Shown piece after piece: positions 1 through 10,853 of a DNA stretch of 64,000 nucleotides (positions are counted from its first letter, which is position 1; the number at the start of each line of letters is the position of its first letter). The notes below the pieces were generated by a model. That model was not told where the DNA came from, did no database searches, and saw only the letters and a list, made by a program, of their open reading frames with translations. The translations under genes were made by a program, and so were the position numbers. Source of the DNA: Ostrinia nubilalis (lineage: Eukaryota; Arthropoda; Insecta; Lepidoptera; Crambidae); assembly GCF_963855985.1 (NCBI RefSeq), contig NC_087107.1:930001-994000 (forward strand). Reading direction: 5' to 3'.

Positions 1-479
1 AATGTTTCGCCTATTTTTGCTCACTCCTTGCAGCACTTTACTTATTTCACAACATGCCAAGTAAGTTGCTTTCAAATCTTTTCACAAATCCCAACTAACG
101 TTTATTAAATTAACCCAAGGAATATTCATTACTTATAAAGTATCTAAAGCTAAAGAGTAAAGACCCCAGTGTAAGGCAAGCCTGCCAATGACGAGTTGTA
201 AACCGCGAGTTAAAGTAACAGTGGAGTGCGTTTTATCTCGCGGTTAATGGTGATTGAGGAACACCACAAGTCATCGCAGCCGTCTTAAACCGCAGTTTGT
301 TTTCGTTGTTAACTGATGATTATGTATGTGTTGTAAAGTTTTGTTTGTATGCCGTCTTTACATCAGCGTTTATGGCCGCACATCAAGATTTTGCACTGTG
401 ACATCTATCGTGTGGGGTTTTCATATAAAAAGTATTAGTAATTTACTCAGAATACAGATTACAAAGTAGGTGGATAATA
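1..479. other. unassigned intergenic DNA
   Basis: No open frame, tandem repeat or recognisable mobile element was seen. Sequence is AT-rich with short stop-punctuated frames. Confidence 0.5.
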
Positions 480-545
480 AGCAATATTCAAGAGGGCGAT
501 TGTGGTCAAATATCAGCCTTGTTATGCATATAAAAATACTGACCC
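480..545 (+). mobile_element. 3' tail fragment of a CR1/Jockey-like LINE
   Basis: The stretch holds GGGCGATTGTGGTCAAATA and CCTTGTTATGCAT. The same tail follows the coding end of the better-preserved LINE at 57095-57560 (there on the minus strand), so this is a 5'-truncated copy of that family. Confidence 0.55.
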
Positions 546-638
546 TCAAATAGGTAGGTTGAGACCGACATCGTTTTGTTTTGTCAACTCAAAACCATTT
601 AAGTTGTAAAAAGCTTGGTTATATCCCTGGTATCTGAC

Positions 639-762
639 TAAGGCTGAGTTGCACCACCTTAATTTAACCGTAACAATAACAATAACCGGTGCTTTTTGTA
701 TAGAGTTTGAAAGATTTTCGACTATTGTCAAAGTTAAAGTAAGATGGTGCAACTCAGCCTTA
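639..762. mobile_element. 124-bp MITE with 22-bp TIRs
   Basis: The ends are inverted repeats (TAAGGCTGAGTTGCACCACC... against the reverse complement at 741-762), 21 of 22 matching. A diverged relative with the same ends and the same internal GTTAAAGT-type motifs lies at 20138-20265. No coding capacity. The outer TA may be part of a TA target duplication. Confidence 0.75.
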
Positions 763-1280
763 ATGAACCGCCGTACTTATACAGCTAGCATGTACTTAAC
801 ATCATCATCATTTCAGCCATCAGGAAATCATAATTATGTTCTGTTTGAAACATATTCTCTAGAGGCAGTAGCATCCTATCAATCTACAAAAATACGACCT
901 GCTTAACTTCTGAGGACACCTCTCATTCCAGCATTAAGGTTAACGACCTCTATTTTATTGAGGGTACTCACTCACGTAATTGGATTTCCATCTCCAACAG
1001 TTCCAGAATCGTACAAATCCAAGGTCTTTATGTCCACGGATTCCAATTAAGCAGATTGAGCGGGTTAACGACCTGTGTTAAACTTCTAATGTTCAGTTTA
1101 TGTCTTATGTCGAAAGCCCATTTATTGCCTATGTGGTGGGAAGGTATACGATGGGGAGTGATAAGTTTACGATATGCCGGAATCTAAAAGGTATTGTCAA
1201 TAAACATGGTCTAAATTCAGTTCATTGTGTGCAATTGAAGAATGTTTAGTAGTCAAACATCACCTGTTTTTGCACCTTTA
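763..1280. other. unassigned intergenic DNA
   Basis: No gene or repeat recognised. Short open frames here lack coding character. Confidence 0.45.
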
Positions 1281-1283
1281 TAT

Positions 1284-1460
1284 TATTACCGTAACCGCAT
1301 CTGTGGTCTAGTGGTAAGACCACCTGCTTCAGATGCAGAGGTCCCGGGTTCGATTCCCAGTGGGGGCAGATTTTTCTGTTCGATTTGGTTGGTGGTAGGG
1401 CTTGTTCAAAGTCCGTCTGGCTAGCTACCACCATCTTACCTAAGTCTGTTGCCGGAACAC
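1284..1460 (+). mobile_element. tRNA-derived SINE, truncated copy
   Basis: Positions 1297-1369 form a tRNA-like head with an A box (TGGTCTAGTGGTAAG) and a B box (GGGTTCGATTCCC). It is followed by a non-tRNA body (TTGGTTGGTGGTAGGGCTTG). The same body follows the second copy at 1501. The 3' part present in that copy is missing here. Acceptor-stem pairing is poor, so this is a SINE promoter and not a working tRNA gene. Confidence 0.75.
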
Positions 1461-1500
1461 AACAATGTTGTTAACATTTGTTACTTTCAACACTTTTAAC

Positions 1501-1840
1501 TATTACCGATATCAACCGCCTCTATGGTCTAGTGGTAAGAACACCTGCTTCAGATGCAGAGGTCCCGGGATCGATTCCCAGTGGGGGCAGATTTTTCTTT
1601 TCGGTTTGGTAGGTGGTAGGGCTTGTTCAAAGTCCGCCCGGCTAGCTACCACCATCTTACCTAAGTCTGTCGCCATAACAACAATGTTAACATTGTTGTG
1701 TTCCGGCAGTTACAGGTAATATAGCCAGTCCCTCCGTGGTTGAGGATTCTGAGTGAAGCTCGCTTCCACCTTCGGCCTGATCATCACTTACCATCAGGTG
1801 AGATACAGGCCAAGAGCTTCCTCGTTGTGGATAAAAAAAA
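1501..1840 (+). mobile_element. tRNA-derived SINE, near full length
   Basis: The tRNA-like head (about 1518-1590, with A box and a mutated B box GGGATCGATTCCC) is followed by the same body as the copy at 1284. A 3' domain then runs from AGCCAGTCCCTCCGTGG to CTTCCTCGTTGTGGAT and ends in an A-run. It lies in direct orientation about 220 bp after the first copy. A related 3' domain lies at 18540-18735. Confidence 0.75.
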
Positions 1841-1872
1841 TACCAATTTTCCATTTACTTATTCATTAGAGG

Positions 1873-1990
1873 TAAGATAGCCAGTCCCTCCGTGGTTGAG
1901 GATTCCGAGTGAAGCTCGCTTCCACCTTCGGCCTGATCATCACTTACCATCAGATACAGGCTAAGAGCTTCCTCGTTGTGGATAAAAAAA
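1873..1990 (+). repeat. extra copy of the SINE 3' domain
   Basis: This repeats the 3' domain of the preceding SINE almost base for base (AGCCAGTCCCTCCGTGG to CCTCGTTGTGGAT, then A-run), with a small deletion near 1950. It has no head, so it is a local duplication or a 5'-truncated second insertion. Confidence 0.75.
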
Positions 1991-1995
1991 AATCA

Positions 1996-3872
1996 ATTTT
2001 CCTTTTACTTTTATATCATTATAGGTCTCTTAACAACTTGTAGCAAGTAAAGATGGAACTGTGGGTAATAACTTCTTCATCTATCATGATGCACATTGTC
2101 TTTAAAAAACGAATAGGTCCTAGGTCACGGTAATAATATCATACAGTATTATAACTTCATATAAACCGACGAAACGCGAGCTTTCCTTCGAATTTCAAAT
2201 CTCGGGACGCGGTCGAAATCCAAAAGTTAGGGTTAGGGGTGTCGCGAATGTGCCGAACGGACGTCGATGGCCTAGCTAGTGTTGAAAATGACTAAGGTGA
2301 TTGAATTTGACTACCGTCATTTACGGTCAAATTTGTCAAAAACAAGTTATTAACAGTCAAAAATGGTCATTTTCAGTCAGATTGATTTGAAAAAAAAATT
2401 ATTTTGTATTAAACCAGCTTTTGCCCACGACTTCATCCGCCTGAAATTAAAGTAACAGGTCATTAAGTACTCATTATGATTAGTAGATTCAAAATTATTT
2501 TAGTATATTTTTTAAAATTAAATCTACTAACACAAAACAACACGCATTTTTATCCTATTCCATTCACAAAGTATTTTGTTTGTCTAAATAAAAAAAAAAA
2601 TTACAATCACAAAACTAGATAGAAATTCTAAGTAGACAGCAGATGTAATTAGAATGGGTACTGTAGGTGGGCAGCCCTATCGCATGTTGTCATACCGTGA
2701 CGTACCGCGGGGCTGTTGACATTTATTTCAAAAATATGGCCGAGTTGGAATACTGTATAGATAGTATTACCGTGCCTAGGTACATGTTAATAGGTTAACA
2801 ATCCAGGTAGGTACAAGTTAACAATAAGGTTTCATTAAGTTCGCCTAATGTTAATATTTTGGCATTGAAGTATAAATAAATAAATAAAATGAGAATCAAA
2901 AAATTGGCTAAATTTTTACCTTATTGAATTAAGTTAAGACATTTAACTCTGAGACACATTGAAGAATTAAGTGGTGATAGATCTGCTAATTGCATACGAA
3001 ATACTTGTATTTCATACCTGTGATATAACAAATAAATAAATCTAATTCTAATACAATAATCCTTATTGTGAGACTCTTAGAACTATTAAAACTTCTTCAA
3101 AAGATTTAACCCTTCCTATGTAAGATCAGTGTTATTAAAACAGATAAATCTTCAGCGCGGACGCAGGCCATCCGTCATGCTGACAGCTCACGATACGTGC
3201 GCGTTCTTGTAGCGTGTGGTAGAGAGAAATAAATACTATTTTAGGTGTTGAAAAATCTTGAACTTTGTGTGGTTTATGGGATTGTAATGGAGTTATTTTT
3301 GTTTTATGTAAGGATTACTTATTGTCAGACTTGGGTGATATACTGATGTGGCTTAATACATTTGAAACATCCAATATTAGGTTATGGTAGTGTGCGTGAA
3401 ACCTTACAATAAAGACGGTGTTATCGCTAGCAAGCTAAATGTCTTCCATAAAATGCGGAGAGATAACAGTTTTTTGAGATAAAATGAGGAGTTCAGAGTT
3501 AAATCTAAAAAAATCGTTTTTGATTTTACTATATTTTCGTTGTCTTACGTTTAATTAGTTTTCGTTGTCTTTTAACATCAAATAATTTCAAGAATTAAAT
3601 GTTATAAATAGTGTAAAATACCTAGTATTAACAAAAAGAAGTTTTTTTCCAAATTACGCATCCATTCCCGAAAATGTCGTGCACCCAACACATTCCAATA
3701 AAAATATCATCGCGTGTGTGTGTTCGTGCCCAAACACTTTTTACCAGCCCACAATTTGCCCGCGCTTATGCTTTGATGCGCTTGTTATTATCGGACCCTA
3801 GGGCTGTTCAGATTCGTGGACAATATGGTTTATAAAATTGAATGCCTTAGTGTGGACATTTTATACGAAATA
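1996..3872. other. unassigned intergenic DNA
   Basis: No gene recognised. It contains A/T runs and a TAAATAAATAAATAAA simple repeat near 2871. A locally GC-richer patch lies around 3150-3220 without a long open frame. Confidence 0.45.
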
Positions 3873-4050
3873 CTAGCGGCCGCCCGCGACGTCGTACGCG
3901 TGGATCCCGTTTTACCCCCTTAGGTATTGAATTTGGCAAAATCCCGTCTTAGTGAGGGTCTTAGTAAAGGGAACCCCCATGCAAAAGAGACTCCTAGCAC
4001 TTCTAGTCAGTCAGTCAATCAGTGACCTTTCACTTTTATAGATATAAAGA
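3873..4050 (-). mobile_element. Helitron-like (Lep1-type) short element
   Basis: On the minus strand the element ends GTCGCGGGCGGCCGCTAG followed by T. This is the GC-rich pre-terminal segment plus CTAG end shared by the copies at 17622, 28250 and 46447. A CAGTCAGTCAATCAGTG tract lies inside. The 5' end near 4050 is not sharply defined. Confidence 0.6.
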
Positions 4051-4228
4051 TAAAAAATTCGCCTATTTATTTTTTCAAAACACGATAGGTACTAAATTGT
4101 TGTCTGATTACGTGAAAAATTGAAAAACAAAAAAACGATATCAGTAAATAGGTACCTACTCGTAAACATTATTTATTTTATTATTAGCAACAACAAAAAA
4201 AAAACTATACCTGTCACAATACATGTGC

Positions 4229-5779
4229 CAGTGTTGGCAAAAAGTTAATCTGATTAATGATTAAAAATTAATGATTAAAATCATAATCAAATTTTTTTGA
4301 TTATGATTAATTAATCATTAATCAAAAATTTTGATTAAGATTAATTAATCATAATCATTAATCGTTAATTTGATTATTTGATTAACTATCTACTATTTTC
4401 ATAAGAAAAGGGTTGGGGGTGTATGAAAAGGTACCCGCGACTTATAAAATGTCTAGAGTTGTACTGTCGTTTTCCCAAAAAACTGCGTCAATTTTCACTA
4501 CTCAAAACACTTATCGCACTAGTTTTGTTTCTCACAATTCCTTCTATTCTTCCGGTATCCTCCAGCAAAATTGGGTCAGGAAAGAAGTTAAGCGGGCTGG
4601 CTGACAATAGGGGAGAAGTCCCCCCCCCCCCAAGGTAGGGGCAAGCGTGGGCAATTCAATAGAAGGGTGCGGTTGCTAAGCTAGGAGGTTTTGCGTGTTG
4701 GGGAGGTGCAGGAGAGTTCGTACCAGAAGTTCGGGGGGAGGGCCACGCGTGGGCAATTCAATAGAAGGGTGGGGTTGCTAAACTAGGAGGTTTTGCGTGT
4801 TGGGGAGGTGCAGGAGACTTCGTACCAGAAGTTTCAGGGGGAGGGGCAAGCGTGGGCAATTCAATAAAAGGGTGGGGTTGCTAAACTAGGAGGTTTTGCA
4901 TGTTGGGGAGGTGCAGGAGACTTCGTACCAGAAGTTTCAGGGGAAGGCCACGCGTGGGCAATTCAATAGAAGGGTGGGGTTGTTAAACTAGGAGGTTTTG
5001 CGTGTTGGGGAGGTGCAGGAGACTTCGTACCAGAAGTTTCGGGGGAGGGCCACGCGTGGGCAATTCAATAGAAGGGTGGGGTTGTTAAACTAGGAGGTTT
5101 TGCGTGTTGGGGAGGTGCAGGAGACTTCGTACCAGAAGTTTCGGGGGAGGGCCACGCGTGGGCAATTCAATAGAAGGGTGGGGTTGTTAAACTAGGAGGT
5201 TTTACGTGTTGGGGAGGTGCAGGAGGCTTCGTACCAGAAGTTTCGGGGGAGGGCCACGCGTGGGCAATTCAATAGAAGGGTGGGGTTGCTAAACTAGGAG
5301 GTTTTGCGTGTTGGGGAGGTGCAGGAGACTTCGTACCAGAAGTTTCAGGGGAGGCTAGGGGTGGGAGGCAGGTGGTGGGAGTGTGGGGTTGCAAGTAAGT
5401 GCTGGAACGGTAGGGGAAGAGGACTGATATCCTCCTACGGGAGGTCGGAAGACTGCACCGGAAGTTTCAGCGAGGGAGGGGGGCGGGGGGCAGTCTAGGT
5501 TACCTTATATTTATCTATGTATGACCTGTTATAGAATTGTAGCCTAAAACCAAACATCTAATATTAGAATTCAATGTTTTAACATTGTTTTCGATAGAAC
5601 ATTTAAGAAGTTAATCAAGTTAATCAAATTAATGATTATTGATTAATGATTAACAAATTAATCATGATTATGATTACTTTTTTAATCATGATTATTTTAA
5701 TCAGGATTAATTTAATCATGATTAAAATTAATCAAATTAATTAATTGATTAAAAAATTAATTGATTAGTGCCAACACTG
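4229..5779. mobile_element. hAT-like non-autonomous element with internal minisatellite
   Basis: The ends are CAGTGTTGGCA and its exact inverse TGCCAACACTG. Both flanks inside the ends (about 4240-4390 and 5600-5770) are dense arrays of TTAATCATTAATC-like motifs in both orientations. The interior is a G-rich minisatellite. The CAGTG start suggests hAT. The expected 8-bp target duplication is imperfect: ATGTGC occurs on both sides, but out of register by one base. No transposase is present. Confidence 0.65.
4640..5355. repeat. 102-bp minisatellite, seven copies
   Basis: The anchor GCAATTCAATA recurs at 4651, 4753, 4856, 4958, 5060, 5162 and 5264, a period of 102-103 bp. Each unit contains GGTGCAGGAGACTTCGTACC and CTAGGAGGTTTTGCGTG. 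Copies differ by only a few substitutions, so the array is young or homogenised. Short frames across it are by-products of the repeat. Confidence 0.95.
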
Positions 5780-5963
5780 AATGTGCTACGAGTATTATTA
5801 TTTTACTGTAGCTACAGACGTTGCTACGACTTATCGCTGCGTCTACGGATGCAGATTCAATTCACTTGCTACACCGTAGCAATACCAATTACGAGTAGTG
5901 CCATAGCACAGCATCCTCGTAGATAATTCGTAGCGTGACTACGATATTGATTTTAGCAGAGTT

Positions 5964-6042
5964 ATATTCATGGGACATGCCAACATGATTAATTAATAAT
6001 AATAACTCTATTATTAATAATGTTGGCATGTCCCATGAATAT
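5964..6042. repeat. perfect 23-bp hairpin
   Basis: Arms 5964-5986 and 6020-6042 (ATATTCATGGGACATGCCAA...) are exact inverse complements around a 33-bp ATTAATAA-rich loop. It is probably a tiny foldback MITE. Confidence 0.85.
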
Positions 6043-6845
6043 TAGCTTTAGTAAGTAGTTATTTAAGTGACATTTACCATTCCTTCCGGGTTAATTTCGG
6101 TGGTCTTTAACACTTTCCTGGACATTGAACTGCTATAGCAGGCAAAAACTTCTATTGTGTCTGGATCTGGGTTAAAGTCTAAGGCAATCTGAATACCTCT
6201 GAGCCTAAAAACATAAAAAAATATATTTCAAGTCACAAAAAAGCACCAGCTGAACACATGTCTTGCAGCTATAATAAATGCAATTTGGCAACAAAATAAA
6301 TAGATTATTTTAAGTAGGTAAGTACATATTTCTGAAAGAAAGCATCAGATAAATTCACGTAAGGTATAGTCTCATAATATGAACAAGATCCGAGTACATT
6401 TCGTCCTCACCGCCGGATTTCTTTGTCCATTCCCGCGCCATATTATTGGGGGCAAATTGAATTGTTATTCGGCGATTGTCTAACGGCCAGTACGCACGAG
6501 TGGCATTGCTTTTTTATGGACATTGTTATACTTCTGTGGTTATTTGGTTATGTCAATATACCTTCGAAGTTACGTAAGCTGTGAAGTTAAAAAAATGCAT
6601 GTAACGCATCAAAATTGTTTTAGAAGTTTCTTACACCTTAATTACTTAAAGCGTTTATAGGTATAAATCATAATATTAATGGGCAATATATGCAAAAAAG
6701 CGATGACCTTGTGTCAGATTGAAATTCACACAGAAGAAGCTGTGGGCTGAGGCTAGAATTTGCTATATCTTTATCACATTTGTGACATGTGAAAAATTTC
6801 GGCCACGTGCATGTGAATTTGGTTTGTATAGATTGTTTATTGAAA
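6043..6845. other. unassigned intergenic DNA
   Basis: No gene or repeat recognised. Confidence 0.4.
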
Positions 6846-7000
6846 AGAGGCTGACAATGGTGACTGAGTTTCTTCCGCCAATTCTTCTCATCACCAGCTC
6901 ATATGTTGTCCCGAAGTGGTGGTAGGGCAAGCTATATTTGGGACGTGTATAAGTGCCCTAGAAAGGGCGTATGTACTGAATAAACCATTTGAATTTGAAT
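6846..7000 (+). mobile_element. SINE-like repeat, GTGACTGAG/CCCGAAG family
   Basis: Contains TGGTGACTGAGTTTCTT, a degenerate TTCTTCTCA core, and TGTCCCGAAGTGGTGGTAGG, ending in AATAAACCATTTGAATTTGA. At least seven other copies of this core lie in the window (for example 17075, 19575, 21935). It may be a SINE or the 3' end of a LINE. Confidence 0.6.
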
Positions 7001-7314
7001 CGTTTTGTGCATAGGATTCTATTTATCTGTAGCTTAGGATATTCTAATGTTGTTAACCAAAGTTAAAACACGTTTTAACCACCCAAAGCTGCATAAACAA
7101 ATCTCTCTATCGCCGCTGTAAAGCTCCTTTACGACGACTATAACACGTATCACCTGGCGTTGCTCGCGTTTAGTGCCGGCTTAATGTTATGCACGATATA
7201 ACCGATTTATGATTGCAAATGGCGGGTAGTAGCCTGATTTGATGTGCGCTGTCGACCTTAAAGTGCGATGATAGTAATTACCGTAACTCGGTTCATTATG
7301 CGAAATTATCTATA

Positions 7315-7595
7315 TCTAAATATATACAGGGTGTTAGGTAAATGGGTATATGAGCCGACACTAGCCAATGTTAACATGGACATTTAATGGTATGGTGAAG
7401 TTAGAAATTTGATATCATTTTAATTTTTTTAAATTTTCATACAAGATAAATTTTATAAAATCCGATTTGTATGAAAAATAAAATAATTAAAATGAAGATA
7501 TCAATTTTCATTTACCTAACACCCTGTATAACTCAAAGGTGACTGACTGACTGACATAGTGATCTATTAACGTACGAGTCGCGGGCGGCCGCTAG
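7315..7595 (+). mobile_element. Helitron-like element split by a MITE
   Basis: The 5' end reads A|TCTAAATATATA. After the inserted MITE (7327-7526) it resumes as TATAACTCAAAGGTGAC, then a GACTGACTGACTGACA tract and GTCGCGGGCGGCCGCTAG|T at 7595. The same 5' to 3' order, without a MITE, is seen on the minus strand at 17622-17830. Confidence 0.6.
7327..7526. mobile_element. 200-bp MITE with CAGGGTGTTAGG ends
   Basis: It starts CAGGGTGTTAGGTAAATGGG and ends CATTTACCTAACACCCTG. The interior is AT-rich and partly palindromic. TA lies on both sides. It is the same family as 12347-12610. The CAGGGTGTT start is also shared with the Tc1/mariner-derived element at 52273. Confidence 0.8.
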
Positions 7596-8227
7596 TAGTT
7601 GTCTAAGAGTTGAGAAAATGCTGTATTATGTCAACTTTGTTTCCACAAATTACTTATAGATCGAGTTAAAGCGACAAAATTCCATTTGTGTTGGTATCGG
7701 ACGAGTCGAATCGGGAACCGAGGAACGCTTATGTATTGAAAAGTTTTAAAAATAAGCTGTCTAATGCTCTTACATTGGTCCGCAGAATGCAAGTATACCT
7801 ATAGTACCAACTTATGTCAGGGTAAAGGAAATTACCTAAAGAATACACCATGTGCACACTTCGCAAACTGACAATAATAAGTTTCAAAGATTCCATTTGT
7901 GTCTTATAAGACGATATTCCGCCACAAGTATCACAATACAAACTTTTAATGTCCCCCATCAACGCCATTTCGCCCCAAAGATCATGTAAACACCGACACA
8001 AGTCATCTCAGTCAATTATCACCCCCGATCATTTCTTAAACTGTCATCGCTCAGTGTCAATGTGTGCGCGCGGCGGAGCGTCGCTAATGATGCTTCTTAC
8101 AGCTAATGATTGTCATACATAGGCCCATTAGAGATTGAGAGTGTTATAAGTACTTACCTAATCTTAAATCTCTGAAATCGGCGAAAATAGACGAAGTTTG
8201 ATTTCACATGTAGGGTCGAATTAAAAA
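7596..8227. other. unassigned intergenic DNA
   Basis: A 90-codon minus-strand frame (7729-8001) has no recognisable domain, splice context or family resemblance and is treated as chance. Confidence 0.4.
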
Positions 8228-8278
8228 AGAGATAGACTGTATCTCACTTAGTATCAGGTATAACTGCTGTCAAATTCC
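8228..8278 (+). mobile_element. diverged LINE 3' tail
   Basis: GACTGTATCTCACTTAGTAT followed by AACTGCTGTCAAAT resembles the tail of the CR1/Jockey-like family seen at 9200-9252. It is short and diverged. Confidence 0.35.
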
Positions 8279-8290
8279 TGCTAGTAATCA

Positions 8291-8544
8291 TTAGGCAACA
8301 TTTGTTGATAATCTGTTAATGACTAGTGTGAAACAAGTTTACCATAAACACAGGTTTCTGAAACTTGGCCGTCCACACTTGCTCTCCACTCATAGCGGGG
8401 AGCACGGCAACATGTATCATAAACAATGTTTCATCACCTGTGTTTATGGACTGTTTATAAACTGTTTACAGAGATGATGAAACATTATGAAACTTTGTTT
8501 ATGAACAGTTTTATAAACAGTGTTTATCAACAAATGTTGCCTAA
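8291..8544. mobile_element. 254-bp MITE with perfect 21-bp TIRs
   Basis: TTAGGCAACATTTGTTGATA(A) at 8291-8311 is matched exactly by its inverse at 8524-8544. The interior has further inverted pieces (AAACACAGGT against ACCTGTGTTT) and TTTATAAACAGT-type repeats. No coding capacity. No clear target duplication outside the TIRs. Confidence 0.8.
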
Positions 8545-9110
8545 GGCTTAAAGATACTACACATAAATAAGGATGAATAATGATTCATATTATCACACTA
8601 ACATCTTCCGTCGGGATTTTAAGTTGTAGCCGTAATAGAGAGGTGAGAGGTGTTTAAATCAGGTATGCCAACCACCATAACCATATTTAATTTATCTGAA
8701 ATTGTTAACATCCATACTTTTGTTTACATTTCCAATCCTATCGTCTTTCCAGCACAATAAATTCATTCCAAAAACGTCAGTCCATTCAGACTGAAAACTT
8801 TAGCGCTCTACTCAAACTGTGTACTTTAATCAAAGTTGTTCCAAGCATTAATCAGGAACACGTCTGTCGATTTGTTCCATAAATTATTCGGAACAAAACG
8901 CTCTGTGCCGATCTCAAATGGGACTAATCACTTAATGCACGGCGCTGGAGTTTCTTGCGCTCAAATATTGAGCAGTTGCAGGAGTTGGATATTGAAATTA
9001 AAGTACTATATGTTTAAGAAAAGAAGGTAATTTTTATTCTAAGAGTTTTAATTTCAAATACAGTAGCATGAAATTTAGAATCTGGAACTGAAACTTCAGC
9101 TATGAAATGT
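8545..9110. other. unassigned intergenic DNA
   Basis: No gene recognised. Short open frames lack domain character. Confidence 0.4.
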
Positions 9111-9116
9111 GATTCA

Positions 9117-9265
9117 CTGCCCGCTGATGTCTTTCCGGAGCATTATAATCCGGACGTCGTCAAGGCGATATAGTGAATAGGCACTCACAGGGCAGTTAAT
9201 ATGTACTATCCTAGATTGCATCTCACTTAACACCAGGTGTGATTGCAGTCAAATCTGCTTTGGAC
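9117..9265 (+). mobile_element. CR1/Jockey-like LINE, 3' end fragment
   Basis: The first 60 bases translate to SLPADVFPEHYNPDVVKA then stop. This matches the SLPAAVFPENYNPGLFKA segment of the longer copy at 57158-57553. The shared 3' tail follows (GCATCTCACTTAACACCAGG, GTGATTGCAGTCAAAT). It is 5'-truncated. Confidence 0.7.
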
Positions 9266-9285
9266 TTAACAAAAAAAAAACTTTA

Positions 9286-9445
9286 TAGATCGTTCGTTCG
9301 TTCGTTTCAGCCAAATGTCGTCCACTGCTGGACAAAGGCCTCCCCCAAGGATTTCCACAACTACCGGTCCTGCGCCGCCTGCATCCAGGCACCTCCCGCC
9401 TTCACCAGGCCTTCACCAGATCGTCGGTCCATTCTTCATCTTTAT
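9286..9445 (-). mobile_element. RTE-type LINE, 3' end fragment
   Basis: On the minus strand the fragment runs through GGCCTTTGTCCAGCAGTGGA and TTTGGCTGAAACGAACGAAC, the RTE C-terminus (QQWTSFG-stop in intact copies) plus its (GAAC)n tail. The reading frame is damaged. Confidence 0.75.
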
Positions 9446-9500
9446 AGAGCGTTTTATCAAAATTCAACAAAATTAACCCACCCATTTAAGTGAAAGTATA

Positions 9501-9844
9501 CAGTTTCTGCCCACGCTACGTCTTCCAGCCCGTGGTCGCCACTCGAGAACTTTTCTGCCCCAACGGCCATCGTCTCTACGAGCTATGTGCCCCGCCCACT
9601 GCCACTTGGTTTTAGCAATTCTGCGAGCTATGTCGGTCACTTTGGTTCTCCTGCGGATCTCCTCATTTCTGATTCGATCACGCAGGGAAACTCCAAGCAT
9701 GGCCCGCTCCATCGCCCTCCTACTAGGTGGACCGACGATCTCGTAAAGGTCGCGGGAAGAGCCTGGATGCGGGCAGCGCAGGACCGTGCATTGTGGAAAA
9801 CCTTGGAGGAGGCCTTTGTCCAGCAGTGGACGTCATTTGGCTGA
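9501..9844. mobile_element. RTE-type LINE 3' end with twin-priming inversion
   Basis: Positions 9712 down to 9501 (minus) encode MERAMLGVSLRDRIRNEE through WQWAGHIARR to RRSVGR. Positions 9713-9844 (plus) encode RPPTRWTDDLVKVAGRAW to QQWTSFG-stop. The two halves are consecutive parts of one RTE C-terminal region joined head to head exactly at 9712/9713. A GAACGAACGAACGATG tail follows at 9850. Together they cover roughly the last 110 residues of an RTE reverse transcriptase protein. Confidence 0.85.
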
Positions 9845-9869
9845 AACGATGAACGAACGAACGATGATA

Positions 9870-10853
9870 CAGTTTCATTGGGACAAAAATGTCACCTTAC
9901 TCGCATAAGTAATTTGAGAGAACAGTGGTAGGGGTTTCTAATATAAAATTCGTCCAATAAAATCTCAATAGGGTTCGGTCCTCAAATGCATGGCGTTTGA
10001 CTCGAAGGACCGGTGGAGACGGGCCAATACTCCTGAAAGCCATAGCACTCTCGACAAAGAGGTTCGGTGGATGCTATTTACATTCTACTCTGTTATGTTT
10101 GTGATTCAAAAATGTATTGGCAATGTGTGCTTATGGAATTGATATGTTTCAATATACAAAGGAAAGGAATTGAGGTATTGTTAAATATTTTGTTTTCATG
10201 GTTTGTCTCAACAATAAGACGTACGATGTCTTGAAAATCATGATATAAGTTTTTACAATCGCAAAAACATTTTGAAAACATTTTCAAATAGGTATTGAGT
10301 ACCTAATCAAAGGAGTACAAATTAAATTAAAGTAAATACTGTTGGTTTTAGAACGGCTTATGGTATTTTAGGTTTTAACTATCTTAATCGGGTCACTTGA
10401 GATACCTTTTATGATGAATGCTATCAATTACGTAGGTAGTAAAAAAAAATATCCCCTTAGACCCAGTAGAGTCATCTATCCAACAAACACATTGATCATA
10501 TTGTATCTATAAAAGTTTCGTAGTACATAGAGAGTTCATAGCTTGTCTATTTTTAACTTTTGAAAACTTAATTCAAATCTACCTGCCATACTCTCCATCC
10601 AAAACTTCAATAAAGAAGGAGCAAATAATGTCCATTTTGGAATTGAAATATTCATAACTTGCACTATGGAGTTCCAGAGTTGTAAAACTCCATCCATTTA
10701 TGTGCCCCATAAACTGCGGACTGGCGAGTTATCACTTGTTTACGGGATAGGATAGTTAAAGTATTATTTTGAAATTTGCATATCGGACGTAAAATGGGAT
10801 AGGTTGTAATTTAAGTGGTGGAAGTGGAAAAGATTTTAAAATATCATCCCTAT
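9870..10853. other. unassigned intergenic DNA
   Basis: AT-rich, no gene recognised. A 64-codon minus-strand frame near 10093 has no family resemblance. Confidence 0.4.

Noticed and set aside
1297..1369. A tRNA-like sequence with good A and B boxes that could be called a tRNA gene
   Set aside because: Acceptor and anticodon stems pair poorly, a second copy lies 220 bp away, and both continue into a shared SINE body.
4640..5355. Regular repeats that might suggest a CRISPR-like array
   Set aside because: The whole 102-bp unit is repeated with no unique spacers, in a eukaryotic transposon.
7729..8001. A 90-codon Cys-containing minus-strand frame
   Set aside because: No family pattern, no flanking splice sites with a continuing exon, and no repeat support.
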